A stretch of DNA of 64,000 bases from Candidatus Obscuribacterales bacterium. GTDB lineage: Bacteria; Cyanobacteriota; Vampirovibrionia; Obscuribacterales; Obscuribacteraceae. Under the pieces are notes generated by a model, which was given only the letters and a program-made list of their open reading frames with translations, ran no database searches and was not told where the DNA came from. Positions within the stretch are counted from its first letter, which is position 1; each line of letters opens with the position of its first letter. A program made the position numbers and the translations under genes. This document shows positions 28,501 through 37,246 of this stretch, one piece after another. The DNA is taken from positions 1 to 64,000 of the forward strand of contig JAIELX010000019.1 in the NCBI GenBank assembly GCA_019752635.1, written 5' to 3'.

Positions 28501-29396
28501 CCGCCGGTGTTAACAAGTGAAAAATTCGCTGACACTAATGTGGAAAGATTGATGTTGGAACCGATTGATGCCAGCAGTCCCTGATTCACTATATTGGATG
28601 CTTGCAGACTCAAATTGCCGACAGCCGTCATCATTGGAGAGGCTGCACCGGTCACGCTCTGAATCACGTTTGTAATGGAGCCGCCGGCAACGGCGGTAAG
28701 ACTGCCCGAACTAGAAATAACGCCGGCATTTACAATGCTATTCACTACGTTCAGACTCAAGTTGAGTGAGGCCAGCGGTGAGGTGGGGCCGGGAAGGCCA
28801 CCCGACGGTAGCACCGTCGTAAGCAGCCCTCCCGACTGGTTAAAAATGTTCGAAGCGGAAATGATACCGGTTTGCACGGCAGCATTTGTCGAGATGCCAA
28901 ACAAGCTTCCGGAGTTGGATAAATTGCCAATGATGTTGAGCTGCGGCGAGACGCCGAAATCGTGAATGGCAGTCACCCCGAAGGGAATGACTAAACTGTC
29001 GATTGCGCCCGAGATATCCGAGTGAATGTTAAAGGTTCCACCCACAGCGTTGCCTAGCGCGCCCAGAAGTATCGATTGATCTCCTGTGGCAATCTTTTGT
29101 TGTACGGCGATGTGTTCCGCATCCGTCAATCCGTCTCGTGAGGTAACCGTTCGCACACTATCGCCCACCTGAAGTTCCACCGCACCGGAAACTGCGGCCG
29201 TGTTGCTGCGATCTGTAGAATTCAAATCAAAATGAGAATCGACAACTTGCGCCACGCTCGAAATAGGGAAACTGAATGCAACAGCCAAACACCATAGCGC
29301 ACGAGTTGATCGAGTCTCCGCCGCCCGGTGAAAAATTGAACGAACGGACCCAGGACGACAGCGCTGCCGCGCGGCCATCAGATTCAGTGTAATCAT
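25506..29396 (-). CDS. giant filamentous-haemagglutinin-like adhesin with FecR-like tail
   Basis: This 1296-residue secreted protein has an extended signal (about 30-50, ending SSVAQ). A long Gly/Ser/Val-rich region follows, with many short beta-helix-type repeats (patterns such as GNGGTIAAG and GSGNGGQVLLG, about 120-1000). The layout is typical of filamentous haemagglutinin-like surface proteins. From about 1090 to 1190 a FecR-like beta region appears (LHKNGKRIRTLSAAG, a GRRIPLAPGQE motif). No polymorphic toxin or anchoring domain is evident. The start has AGGG about 11 bases upstream. The histidine kinase gene follows after four bases. Its antisense strand is open in several frames because of the low-complexity composition. 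Confidence 0.8.
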   Translation of the reverse strand: MITLNLMAARQRCRPGSVRSIFHRAAETRSTRALWCLAVAFSFPISSVAQVVDSHFDLNSTDRSNTAAVSGAVELQVGDSVRTVTSRDGLTDAEHIAVQQKIATGDQSILLGALGNAVGGTFNIHSDISGAIDSLVIPFGVTAIHDFGVSPQLNIIGNLSNSGSLFGISTNAAVQTGIISASNIFNQSGGLLTTVLPSGGLPGPTSPLASLNLSLNVVNSIVNAGVISSSGSLTAVAGGSITNVIQSVTGAASPMMTAVGNLSLQASNIVNQGLLASIGSNINLSTLVSANFSLVNTGGTLEALNGSINVRDALASGVLDTLLSGGDFIARELNLHSGCGTVTLDASDVQGTLNIFGSEAHVNSATSSLTLGDIVLTGDPTFFNSVGDVLISGDLVFHGAPLAIVAAGSILSQPGAGRIETSSKTGDAGTITLIAGAQFTTDGAAAASGDSAVTLTITGGSASGGLIDLSHITSLDSSSSAGNGGDITVVAFSGTLAGSGAIALPESVTVFSGGSSSSASGDVAVFGGSASGVAITVGGIDTTGGSSHGDIQVSARPPVIGGSVFIEDGAIDLARGSLTAGAVERGAVSTGGLVASGRNIEVAAYGNVLIKGAISNDAVGAADGGSVYLLGHTNSELLLDPSASVSGVQGGISVRGGTVSGAGGSLRVVNAGAGGVRLTSTSFIDVSPFEGRGGSVNLLGLGGPVEGPVTIAAGTINASARGSGNYNGGYVAVAGSNILVTGGGTLLLSADATGSGNGGTIAAGTSAAMSDVFVGLAPGQIRLSATGGSVGSSGGNGGLVAVGAGHNLTVDPAAITANPLGKNGDGANILFGAGVSGTGNLELLAASLLTTGTATNALTQLSLGGNGDLLVTSGLFVDGIGSGNGGQVLLGSLSSSSFHVGPTATINGVVGGIFARGGTTGIGGSVALLSLGTGGIDPASANHISTGAGSRATFEHGLLVVSGGIEGLTGVARLLNTNIGRLTSAFIMSSRVSTTEIRPRTSVGVRVAGPNRQTISATRIPNIVSRLANNLDTTGSRSLGNAEEAAVQQEVHGSMLQEQDEEDRLNEIPDTAAELAENAVVLHKNGKRIRTLSAAGNELQEIDGKVQLSGGVLFAHADSDAAVRSRIGWIEAARGAVFAVEAQNSNLRVRACSGPGLIWVHAEGRRIPLAPGQEILVTDHHPKDEETSPGDSIGRRQIETVRMDRLSVTMSEFSMVSMMRSCPSLAALRRADCSEEHRQLRSAMLRTAAAVHVVTSKHGRYYVANDSGSASPQAFRQHIRSGLVARAMETQQSGAR

Positions 29397-29837
29397 TTCT
29401 GAGCAACCCTTGGACCTGTACTACCGTTTTATCAACCGTACATAACTTCCACATCCCTCTTGCGAGTTTGGAAGACAGTGAAACAGCGTCGCCCGAAGGT
29501 GAACGAAAAGGGGTACCCCGGTCCCGCGGAGGTTGAATGGAACGACCGATACAGAAACAGCTCGACAACAAAAATAGACAGTGCCGAAGTAACTCCCGGG
29601 AGTCAACGCAACCTGTCCACCAGCTGCTGTAAGCAGTCTCCGACGGCCGGTCCCCCGCTTTCGCACCGCAGCCAGCGTCGAAGCCGTTCCGTCAAAAGGG
29701 GGATACTCAGTGCGCACCGCATTCGCCCGGACCGGGTGAGAATCAACATTAATTCCCCTGGACAGACCGTGGTAAACCGGGGGATCCAGGGTGTCAGTCG
29801 CCCCCGCGTGGAAAGAATTAGAAGGAGGCTCACCTGA
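29397..29837. other. long divergent intergenic region with palindromes
   Basis: This 441-base region separates the adhesin start (29396, minus) from the kinase start (29838, plus). I see no credible gene; the plus-strand frame from 29460 is basic and repetitive in composition. It contains two perfect palindromes, GGGGTACCCC (29510-29519) and ACTCCCGGGAGT (29592-29603), and the structured leader described at 29754-29828. It must carry the promoters of both genes. Confidence 0.5.
29754..29828 (+). promoter_or_regulatory. candidate structured mRNA leader of the 29838 kinase
   Basis: Three stems compete here. CCCTGGA (29756-29762) can pair with TCCAGGG (29785-29791). TCCCC (29754-29758) can pair with GGGGA (29780-29784). 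CGGGGG (29778-29783) can pair with CCCCCG (29801-29806). The last is close to the strong ribosome binding site AAGGAGG (29822-29828). Mutually exclusive stems just before a ribosome binding site are what a switch or attenuating leader looks like, but no known riboswitch class is recognised. Confidence 0.3.
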
Positions 29838-31736
29838 GTGGACAAACTTACGCAAGTAGAATACGAATCGACCGTTAGCTTGTGGGGTTCACTTGAGCAG
29901 GAACTTGGGCTGACCGGTCGCTTTGCGATTATTTCGCGCATTGGTGCCGGCGGAATGGGTGAGGTATTCAAAGCTCGCCAATTCGGTATCGACAGAGACG
30001 TCGCCATCAAAGTCCTGGCGGTGGATGTCCAGGCCAGCGCCGACGCGAAGATGCGATTCCAACGAGAGGCTAGAATTCTATCGACTCTCGACCACCCGAA
30101 TATTTCGAAGCTCTACGGCTTCGGTTTTTCCGGCGAACGTCCCTACCAGATTATGGACTATCTTGAAGGCTGCAGTCTGTCGGCCCGCCTCGAACAAGGT
30201 CCGCTGACGATCGAGGAATTTAAAAGCATATTCTCTCAAATCATCAGTGCCTTAAAATATGCAAGTGAGCAAGGGCTCGTGCACAGAGATGTTAAGCCGG
30301 GAAACATCTTCCTGACTCAGACCAACGAACAATCACCGCGGGCGGTACTACTCGATTTCGGTCTCGTTCGTCAACTTGAACTAAATGACGGCAGCGCAAC
30401 GGTCACAGCCACGCACGCAGTCCTGGGCAGCCCGCTATACATGAGTCCGGAACAATGCAGAGGTGCAGCGGTCGACTCCTCTAGCGACATCTACTCTTTA
30501 GGCTGCACCATGCACGAAGCGCTATCAGGAGAACCGCCGTTCCTAGGCGATACAGCGGGTGAGATTTTACTCAAGCAAATGAACGAACCGCCACGAATGC
30601 TTCAGGCATTTCAAAACTCAAAGCCGATTCGCTCCGCACTACCGCAGCTTATCCATAAGTGCTTGTCGAAAGCCCCGGCGGAACGATATTCAACTTTCCA
30701 GGAGCTGGAGTCAGCTTTCAATCATGCGCTGCTGTCCACGGCCTCAACAGCTACCTTTACGCCGCCGCGAACGCCGATAACTCGCGCTAGCAAGCGGGTC
30801 GCATTAATAGCGATAGTATGTTCTCTGGCACTTGCCGTACTGGCGGGCTTGTCCATATACAAGTTCTCCGGACAGCCCAGAGATTCCGTCGCTTCAAATG
30901 GGCTCACGTTTGAAGAGAAACAGAAACTTGACGAGATAGACAAATGGAAGACCCGATTCGAGTCAAGGAACAGCAAACCCAAAGTTCGATCTGATGCCGG
31001 GGAGTCACTCCTCAAGAACTTTCTGGACCTGGCCTCCTACTACAAAGACAAGGAAAATAGACTCGATGATGCAGAAAAAGTTTTGAACGACGCGCTGAGC
31101 TGTGCCCATAAAATGCAGAGCGCCCCACTGATCGCAGCCTGTTACAAAGCGCTAAGTGAAGTAAAATCCAGTCGTGCGCAAGAGTCCCGGTCTGCTGAGA
31201 CACGCAGAAAACTCCTCAATGACGCAGAGTCTGATGCTAAAACCGCAATCCAGCAACTTGAAGTCCGCAAAGACAATTCGCTCAAATTCGAATGCATGAT
31301 GCAACTGAGCCTCGTTTCCTTTCAAGCAGGCAACTACCAGACTGCATCAACGCAAGTGGACCAAGCCGTGGCTTGCGGTCTCCGCACTACACAGTCGCGT
31401 TTAGCACTGGGAGAGAATTCCGCCAGGGAGTATGCAAAAAAAATCGAAGAAGCCCTGGAGCACAACCAGCAGAATTTGACCAACAACGATAAGCTTGCGT
31501 TCTGCATGACATTCCTTGCCATCTTGGACATTATTGACGAAGGCGATTCGATAGAAGCACACGAACCAACACTGCAATATGCCCATGAGTGGTTCAAGAA
31601 AAGCGGCATCGCAGAAGCAGGCACGATAAACGGCGTAACAGCTGCGCAACTTCAAGCGCGGCTCGACGAGTATGACAGAATGGCTGCGCATCCCCGACGC
31701 AAGAACAAAGTGAAGTCCATTTTGCAGCGCCGGTGA
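29838..31736 (+). CDS. membrane Ser/Thr protein kinase with helical C-terminal region
   Basis: The gene starts with GTG behind AAGGAGG (9-base spacing) and encodes 632 residues. The kinase domain has GAGGMGEV (36-43), K58, HRDVKPGN (149-156), DFG (173-175) and SPEQ near 203. A membrane helix lies at about 321-342. The remaining 290 residues are helical and partly TPR-like (DDAEKVLNDALSCAHK). It differs from the other kinases in a longer N-terminal leader of about 28 residues. It is divergent from the adhesin-histidine kinase pair and converges with small minus-strand frames. Confidence 0.92.
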   Translation: MDKLTQVEYESTVSLWGSLEQELGLTGRFAIISRIGAGGMGEVFKARQFGIDRDVAIKVLAVDVQASADAKMRFQREARILSTLDHPNISKLYGFGFSGERPYQIMDYLEGCSLSARLEQGPLTIEEFKSIFSQIISALKYASEQGLVHRDVKPGNIFLTQTNEQSPRAVLLDFGLVRQLELNDGSATVTATHAVLGSPLYMSPEQCRGAAVDSSSDIYSLGCTMHEALSGEPPFLGDTAGEILLKQMNEPPRMLQAFQNSKPIRSALPQLIHKCLSKAPAERYSTFQELESAFNHALLSTASTATFTPPRTPITRASKRVALIAIVCSLALAVLAGLSIYKFSGQPRDSVASNGLTFEEKQKLDEIDKWKTRFESRNSKPKVRSDAGESLLKNFLDLASYYKDKENRLDDAEKVLNDALSCAHKMQSAPLIAACYKALSEVKSSRAQESRSAETRRKLLNDAESDAKTAIQQLEVRKDNSLKFECMMQLSLVSFQAGNYQTASTQVDQAVACGLRTTQSRLALGENSAREYAKKIEEALEHNQQNLTNNDKLAFCMTFLAILDIIDEGDSIEAHEPTLQYAHEWFKKSGIAEAGTINGVTAAQLQARLDEYDRMAAHPRRKNKVKSILQRR

Positions 31737-31768
31737 CAAGTGAAGCTCGAAGAGGGCGCAACGATTGA

Positions 31769-31984
31769 TTAATTGCTTTCAGACAGATCTTCGCGCATCT
31801 TCATTTGACGCCAAACTTCGCGCACACGTAACTTCGCATCCCAAATACGTTCGCCACTGGTGCGCAAATCTTTAGGAGCAGGAGGAGAAGGAATAGCATC
31901 ACACTTGCGCACATTCTGGAGTCTTCTAATCAATTGCACGGCGTCTTGATGCCTAGAGAGCAAACCGGCTAATGTTTCAATCAT
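31769..31984 (-). CDS. small basic hypothetical protein
   Basis: This 71-residue frame begins at an ATG with GGTGGCGG just upstream, and the ATG overlaps the stop of the frame ending at 31981 (ATGA type). The product is helical and charged (VRKCDAIP, RVREVWRQMKMRED) with no known motif. It may be the tail gene of the minus-strand cluster that includes the LysM gene. Composition and start signal make it plausible but unproven. Confidence 0.4.
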   Translation of the reverse strand: MIETLAGLLSRHQDAVQLIRRLQNVRKCDAIPSPPAPKDLRTSGERIWDAKLRVREVWRQMKMREDLSESN

Positions 31985-32169
31985 TCCGCCACCATTTCAG
32001 TCATCAGAAAACCAATGTCCATTTGTAGCATCGGTAACCTGACCAAATCTTGGCACCCGACATCGCTGTGTCCACAGGTATTTGCGGCACGCAGACAGCC
32101 AGTAGCGAACGACGTGAGACGCGGTCCCTCGATGCTTCCCTGTGAGCTAGATTCCCGTGGAGTAGCCAC
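31981..32169 (-). CDS. possible small protein overlapping the LysM gene end
   Basis: A 62-residue frame starts with GTG at 32169, overlapping the last 23 bases of the LysM gene, and ends overlapping the next small frame. Its C-terminal half (LPMLQMDIGFLMTEMVAE) could form an amphipathic helix. No ribosome binding site is clear. The overlaps on both ends are the main support, so it is only tentative. Confidence 0.25.
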   Translation of the reverse strand: MATPRESSSQGSIEGPRLTSFATGCLRAANTCGHSDVGCQDLVRLPMLQMDIGFLMTEMVAE

Positions 32170-35100
32170 GCATGTATTGATACCAGTTCGTGGTCAAATC
32201 GTTTTCCGCGAGTTGCAACGCCTGACGAATCGGAAGTGCAATTCGGCGAGTCTTCTTCTTTCCAAACTGATCCGCGGTATGGTGCAGAATCACATCTTCA
32301 TAAAACTCATAACATGCCACCATGATCCAGTTCCGATCATACATACCTTCAAGCGTCACTCTATAACCTGCATTGAGATCATCAGGCGATCCTTCGATGA
32401 TGAGTCGCGAGTTAACCGAGAGATAGTGCGGCTCGCGGCTATCTCCTCGTGACAAGGGCGCTCCAGTTTCCACCGACCGATTACGGGCGTATGCCGGCAA
32501 CGGAGGCGGCTGCGGCGCCGCTGAGATTTCAGCATCTCGGCGGTCAGCTACGCCTTTCGGCGGTGAAAGGATAACAGTACCGGTCTGCTCATCCTTCGCC
32601 TCACTGTCCGCAACAGCTAGACCAACGTCGACCGTTTCAGAGACGTCAAGTTCCGGTCGCGGTTTCGAAATGGAGGACAGCTGGTCGGCCGTCGCTGATT
32701 GGTCCAATGCCAGTTGAGAATCGGCATCGGCTTCAGATTGGTACGCCGACGTACCATGAAGTTGTCCGCGAGTTGCCATCTCATAGTACCCCTGAATTTC
32801 ATCCGAGGTGGCAATTTGATCATCCCCAAGACTACCGATTGGTGCCGACGACAAAGCCGGAAGGTCATACTCGGTATCATAGCCGCGAGGCGGATCCGCC
32901 GGCGCAGCTTCCGCGTTTTCTACTGCGCGATCGGAAGGACTTCGTTCGCTCTGCTGATCGACGATGCTGGATTCGCCACTCACTGCACCCGCACTATTGC
33001 CGGTAGCTTCTTCATCATCCAGTTCAGCATCCATATCCGATCCACAGCCAGGACAAATCACCGCCGTTACCAATGTTGGACGGCCGCAATGAGGACACTC
33101 TCGACCAACCAACTCTATGTATCCACCATCATTGAGAACAGCGAAGGTAGTTTCGTTCTGGAAGGTTCCCGCTCGCCACGCCTGAATCTCAGCAGGGGTA
33201 GGAAGCAGAAGCGTCTGACCGCGTACCAACTTGACAGAGGGCTCACCTTTGGCATTCATATCCCTCGGCAATTCGTTGACGAGAGCGATCAACTCCCAAA
33301 GCTTCACATCCTGCAGCGACGCATGACGCAGTGCAACGCTTCTCAACGTGTCGCCGATTCTGCACACATACCTGATGCGATTTTCTTGAGGAACAACGGT
33401 CTGACGCAGCGGACCCAAGGCGGCTTCTATGTGATGTCGATTCTGCTTAATTTTGGCTTTCACTCGGTCAGTGCGACTTCCCTTCACTTCCTTGCCATCG
33501 TCGAAGCGCGACTTGCCTACACCGGATGCAGAGCCCCCCCAAGCCATTCCAAACTTGGCGGCCAATTCCGCTTCAGCAGAGACAAAGCCGCCTTCCGGCG
33601 CAACAAGCACATCCGGAGCACCAGCAGGATGCGAGAAGTCTAGACTGTTTGAGCGTCCACCCCAACGCTTAAAGTTTGTAATGTCATTCTCGCTCGGCAA
33701 GGTCAGGTTCTGATTCACCTTCAAAACAGCGCAGCGCCTGACGCCGATGAACTTCTCTGCGATCCGTCCCCGGTTGATATCGTAAATCAGAGGTGCAAGA
33801 TTTCCATCGCTACATTGACTCTGTGCAATAGAAACCAGCGAATCTCCGTGACGAACGCGATAGCTTCCGCGCTTGTTCTTCTTCTCTTTCTCTTTGCGCT
33901 CCGCATCGAGTCGGCGGGTTTCTTCTTCGCGCTCGCGACGTTTCCGTTCTTCGTCCAATTTACGTTGTGCAAGCGCAGCAATCTCCTCAGGAGTCGGTCC
34001 GGTCTTTTCCGTCGGTTTCTCCTCGGTTCTCTTCTCTTCGCGAGTCTTGTTCTCTGCGGTTCCATCGTCCATGCTCAAAATAGGCTGAGGAATCTTTTCA
34101 CCCGTAGGAAGCGCGGTCGCCGTTTCCAATTCTGCTTGGGGACGAGGTCCCTCGGGCAGCCTGGCGCCTTGGTTCTCAGGACGCGTCGCGGTTGCCGGAG
34201 CTGGATCTCCAGGTTTTGCCAGACTTACTGCAATCTCCTTCGCGACAATAGCTTTAACGACTTCTTCCACCTTCGATTTTGGTGAGCCACCATCGTCGCC
34301 ATCTTCCATCAGCCGGCTCAGTGAATTCGTTGAGTCATCCTCGCTTGACCTGTTCGCCAGCGTCACAGCATTTAACTCCCGTGCGGCCGCAATAGATTCG
34401 GTCGTTAGAACATTGCTCTGCAATCGATCAACCAAAGACTTCATGCTAGCCTCATCCGCATCCATTCGCATGGTGAAGACTCTGGAGCCACCAGATTCGG
34501 TACCAATCAAGAATTGATTCCTGTCCAATCCGCGCACAAGCATCTCCGAGAGCACCTCGCGAGAACTCTTGTCAGATGTCTCGAACAACTTTGATGTTCT
34601 GTCCATATCTCGAATGACAGTGGTCAAAGTGTCGCGGCCGGGAACGAGCACGCCGTCACGCACCATTCCATCAAGCAATCGTCCAGTCGCGAGCTGCTTG
34701 CCACCGAGCGCCTCGGAGAGGTCCCGCAACTTTCCTTGCAATTGTGGATCAAGGCGATCCAGATTAAACGGATTTTTCAATCCATCGAGCAGACCGCGCT
34801 GAAGCGCCACAAGTTGTTTCTCGTCCAGATCACGAAAGATCTCTTTAATACGTGGACTGAGTGAGTCTCGATCTCCCAGCCCGCGCTGAAGCGTATCCAT
34901 CAGTTTTTGTTGCAATCTGGGGTCGCCAATTAGTTCCAGTATTCTCGGGTCAAGTGGTTTTGCACCAGGCTTGCCCTCGAGAAGCTTGTCCAACAGATCT
35001 GGTCTGCCACCACCACCGACACCACGATCACCGCCTCGGACTGGAATGTCAGGCCGATCGCCGGGTCCGGGCTTCCCTCCCCGCTCGCCATCTCCGCGAC

Positions 35101-36310
35101 CAGAAGGACCGCCGGTCCCGCCGGGTCCATCCCCGCGACCAGGCACCGGCACAGGTACTACAGGCGCACGATCTGCCGGTCCATGAGTACCGCGGTCGCC
35201 TTGCGGTCCCTTTTGCGTTTGATCTTGTACTTCGCGCCGCCCCGGTCCGCCAGGCTGCGTCGGACCGCCCGGCTGCCCCGGACCTTCGGGACCACGATTC
35301 GGTCCGCGCCCCGTGGGCTGGTCCTGCGGTCCCTGATTTCCTGGCTGTAGGCGCGGCGCGTCGGTCGGAGGTACCACTCGGTGCGGATTAGGTCCTCTTG
35401 GTCCAGCGGGTCCTGATGGACCATCACCACCGCCTCCGCGCACTGTGGTCGGTGGAGACACAGTCGGCTGATCGCCGGGTCGTGGAGCGCCTGGCTGGGG
35501 CTTGGCTCCCGGCACATTTGTCTGGTCAACTGGATTTGCTGGAGTGCCAGGACGGCGGCCGGGTCCTTGGTCGCCCGGCACTGGCGGCACCGTGCGATGG
35601 GGATTGTTTTCCGGCGGAGGATTCGAAGGGCGTTTCGTCTGGGCTTGATCAGTCGGCGGCGCTGGCTGATTCGGGCGTGGTCCGCCGGGAACCGGAGCCT
35701 CAAACTGTCTACCGACCTGTATATTGCGAACGTTTAGCGATTCACCGTTCGGAACGGGCTGTCCTTGCTTGTCGGTTTGTACCAAGCGATTTCCATCCTG
35801 ACGAAAGAATCGCTCACCACTACCGTTCGGATTGGGTTGAGAGTAAAGAACAGTTCGTCCGTCCTCCGCTTTAATACGAGTCATATTCTGAGTGCCGCCA
35901 CCGTCGCGAAGCTCTACGGTGACAGGCTTCGCGACGCCCGTTGGCGTGGACATATGCATCTGTTCAGTAGCGACATTGTTGGCGGTCCGCGTGCTTCCGG
36001 GACGCCCCGGCACAACGTCGTTGACTAGAGGCCGTTTCTCTCCGGTATCAGGCTGACCGAAGCGACTGTCGAGCGAGTCCTGCCCTAACGGTCGCCCCCG
36101 CCCAACGGTGGTATCAGCCGGTTGATTAGGAGCGCCGGGAGTTCCGGGAAGCACAGGCGCATCGCTTTGCGGTCCACCGGGTACAACAGGCTGTCCAGGT
36201 CGATTATCCCCTAGATTGCCCCCAGCACTCTCAATAACGCTCTGAGAAAGGGGTTCAACCTTGGCAGGTGGAACGGAATCACGATCAGGTCTTAAACCGC
36301 CATCGCCCAT
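32147..36310 (-). CDS. large LysM protein with Pro/Gly-rich region and zinc ribbon
   Basis: The 1387-residue product starts with a TGATG overlap to the upstream TPR gene, so it is translationally coupled. Residues 1-430 are extremely Pro/Gly-rich. A folded helical part follows (about 440-700). A charged coiled coil (about 770-812, KLDEERKRREREEETRR) leads to a first LysM (about 813-875, YRVRHGDSLVSIAQ). A second LysM (about 970-1040, YVCRIGDTLRSVAL) is followed by a CPHC-CPGC zinc ribbon (about 1068-1092) and a unique C-terminal domain. LysM domains bind peptidoglycan or chitin, yet no signal peptide is visible and the zinc ribbon is a cytosolic-type module. Its location is therefore unclear. 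Confidence 0.8.
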   Translation of the reverse strand: MGDGGLRPDRDSVPPAKVEPLSQSVIESAGGNLGDNRPGQPVVPGGPQSDAPVLPGTPGAPNQPADTTVGRGRPLGQDSLDSRFGQPDTGEKRPLVNDVVPGRPGSTRTANNVATEQMHMSTPTGVAKPVTVELRDGGGTQNMTRIKAEDGRTVLYSQPNPNGSGERFFRQDGNRLVQTDKQGQPVPNGESLNVRNIQVGRQFEAPVPGGPRPNQPAPPTDQAQTKRPSNPPPENNPHRTVPPVPGDQGPGRRPGTPANPVDQTNVPGAKPQPGAPRPGDQPTVSPPTTVRGGGGDGPSGPAGPRGPNPHRVVPPTDAPRLQPGNQGPQDQPTGRGPNRGPEGPGQPGGPTQPGGPGRREVQDQTQKGPQGDRGTHGPADRAPVVPVPVPGRGDGPGGTGGPSGRGDGERGGKPGPGDRPDIPVRGGDRGVGGGGRPDLLDKLLEGKPGAKPLDPRILELIGDPRLQQKLMDTLQRGLGDRDSLSPRIKEIFRDLDEKQLVALQRGLLDGLKNPFNLDRLDPQLQGKLRDLSEALGGKQLATGRLLDGMVRDGVLVPGRDTLTTVIRDMDRTSKLFETSDKSSREVLSEMLVRGLDRNQFLIGTESGGSRVFTMRMDADEASMKSLVDRLQSNVLTTESIAAARELNAVTLANRSSEDDSTNSLSRLMEDGDDGGSPKSKVEEVVKAIVAKEIAVSLAKPGDPAPATATRPENQGARLPEGPRPQAELETATALPTGEKIPQPILSMDDGTAENKTREEKRTEEKPTEKTGPTPEEIAALAQRKLDEERKRREREEETRRLDAERKEKEKKNKRGSYRVRHGDSLVSIAQSQCSDGNLAPLIYDINRGRIAEKFIGVRRCAVLKVNQNLTLPSENDITNFKRWGGRSNSLDFSHPAGAPDVLVAPEGGFVSAEAELAAKFGMAWGGSASGVGKSRFDDGKEVKGSRTDRVKAKIKQNRHHIEAALGPLRQTVVPQENRIRYVCRIGDTLRSVALRHASLQDVKLWELIALVNELPRDMNAKGEPSVKLVRGQTLLLPTPAEIQAWRAGTFQNETTFAVLNDGGYIELVGRECPHCGRPTLVTAVICPGCGSDMDAELDDEEATGNSAGAVSGESSIVDQQSERSPSDRAVENAEAAPADPPRGYDTEYDLPALSSAPIGSLGDDQIATSDEIQGYYEMATRGQLHGTSAYQSEADADSQLALDQSATADQLSSISKPRPELDVSETVDVGLAVADSEAKDEQTGTVILSPPKGVADRRDAEISAAPQPPPLPAYARNRSVETGAPLSRGDSREPHYLSVNSRLIIEGSPDDLNAGYRVTLEGMYDRNWIMVACYEFYEDVILHHTADQFGKKKTRRIALPIRQALQLAENDLTTNWYQYMRGYSTGI

Positions 36311-36987
36311 CAGAGCTTCGCCCCCCTATTCTTATTTATCTTATCGTCAAGCATGCGATAGGCTTCCGACATTCGCTGCGAACTTGCACCTGGAAGTCGT
36401 GAGGCTCGCTCGTACATAGCCCTCGACTCCTCAAACCGAAGCTCATCGCGTAATACATTTCCTAAGTTGTAGACAGTATCGAAATCCTCTGGGCGTATCG
36501 CGAGTGCCTTGCGATACGCCGCTTCTGCCATCTTATTATTCTTGAGACCTCTGTACGCGAGACCTAAGTTATACAGGGAATCAAAATCTCTAGGCTCAAG
36601 CGCGATCGCCTTTTGGTACTGCATAGTAGCTTCTGAAAAATTTTTCTTGGCTGACAGGTAATTCCCATAATTATAGAAATACGTGCTATCAAACGGATAA
36701 ACGTCGATAGCAGCTTTCACCTTTGTAATGGCTGCATCCACCCGATTATCACGCTTCAACAAAACGGCTTCATGATTGAGCAAATTTGCTCGCTCCCAAT
36801 CAGCTCGCGCTCCCTTTCCGGGGAATCTTTGTTGACTGTCTGCAAGACAAGTCGGCGTAAAGATGAGACTCAGGCAGACGAAAAACACTGCCCATCCGGT
36901 ACGCACTCGTTTCCTACCTCGAGACCCGTCATTGTCAAGATTATGCGACATAGCGCTCCCAGGGTCAACGAAAAACTGCCGTTTCAT
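36310..36987 (-). CDS. secreted TPR protein (paralogue of 37247 gene)
   Basis: The ATG at 36987 follows a strong GGAAGGAG. The 225-residue product has a signal or anchor segment at about 30-48. Then come tandem TPR units (YNYGNYLSAKKNFSEATMQY, YNLGLAYRGLKNNKMAEAAY, YNLGNVLRDELRFEESRAMY). Residues 54-110 align well by eye with the neighbour at 37247, beginning FPGKGARADWERAN versus FPGRGSRLEWTKAV. The two genes therefore look like a local duplication. It is coupled to the LysM gene downstream. Confidence 0.85.
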   Translation of the reverse strand: MKRQFFVDPGSAMSHNLDNDGSRGRKRVRTGWAVFFVCLSLIFTPTCLADSQQRFPGKGARADWERANLLNHEAVLLKRDNRVDAAITKVKAAIDVYPFDSTYFYNYGNYLSAKKNFSEATMQYQKAIALEPRDFDSLYNLGLAYRGLKNNKMAEAAYRKALAIRPEDFDTVYNLGNVLRDELRFEESRAMYERASRLPGASSQRMSEAYRMLDDKINKNRGAKL

Positions 36988-37246
36988 GGTCAGCTCCTTC
37001 CGATAATATGCCCTGTCAAAGGGCTCTAAAACCTCATCGTTCCAAGCTTATCAGGTCCAAGCCGAGGACTCCGCTCCAATTACCTCTTCCCTTACCGGGC
37101 AATCAGACGAATTACGGCGGCTACCCTCTTGAACCCGATCTACAAACACGCCCTCAGAGTAGATCACAAATCTGAAAGACTTCTGAAATTGAAGGGATTG
37201 AACACTCAGAGACTGGGGCAAAACTCGCGCGAAAATCTGACAAAGC

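Noticed and set aside
29460..29837. A 125-residue plus-strand frame before the kinase at 29838
   Set aside because: It is very Arg/Ser-rich, and the same stretch is better explained as a divergent promoter and structured leader.
32699..33643. A 314-residue plus-strand frame opposite the LysM gene
   Set aside because: It is antisense to conserved LysM and zinc-ribbon coding sequence and has no domain or start signal of its own.
34861..35391. A 176-residue plus-strand frame opposite the Pro/Gly-rich part of the LysM gene
   Set aside because: Its openness follows from the repetitive GC-rich codons on the other strand; the product is an Arg/His-rich shadow.
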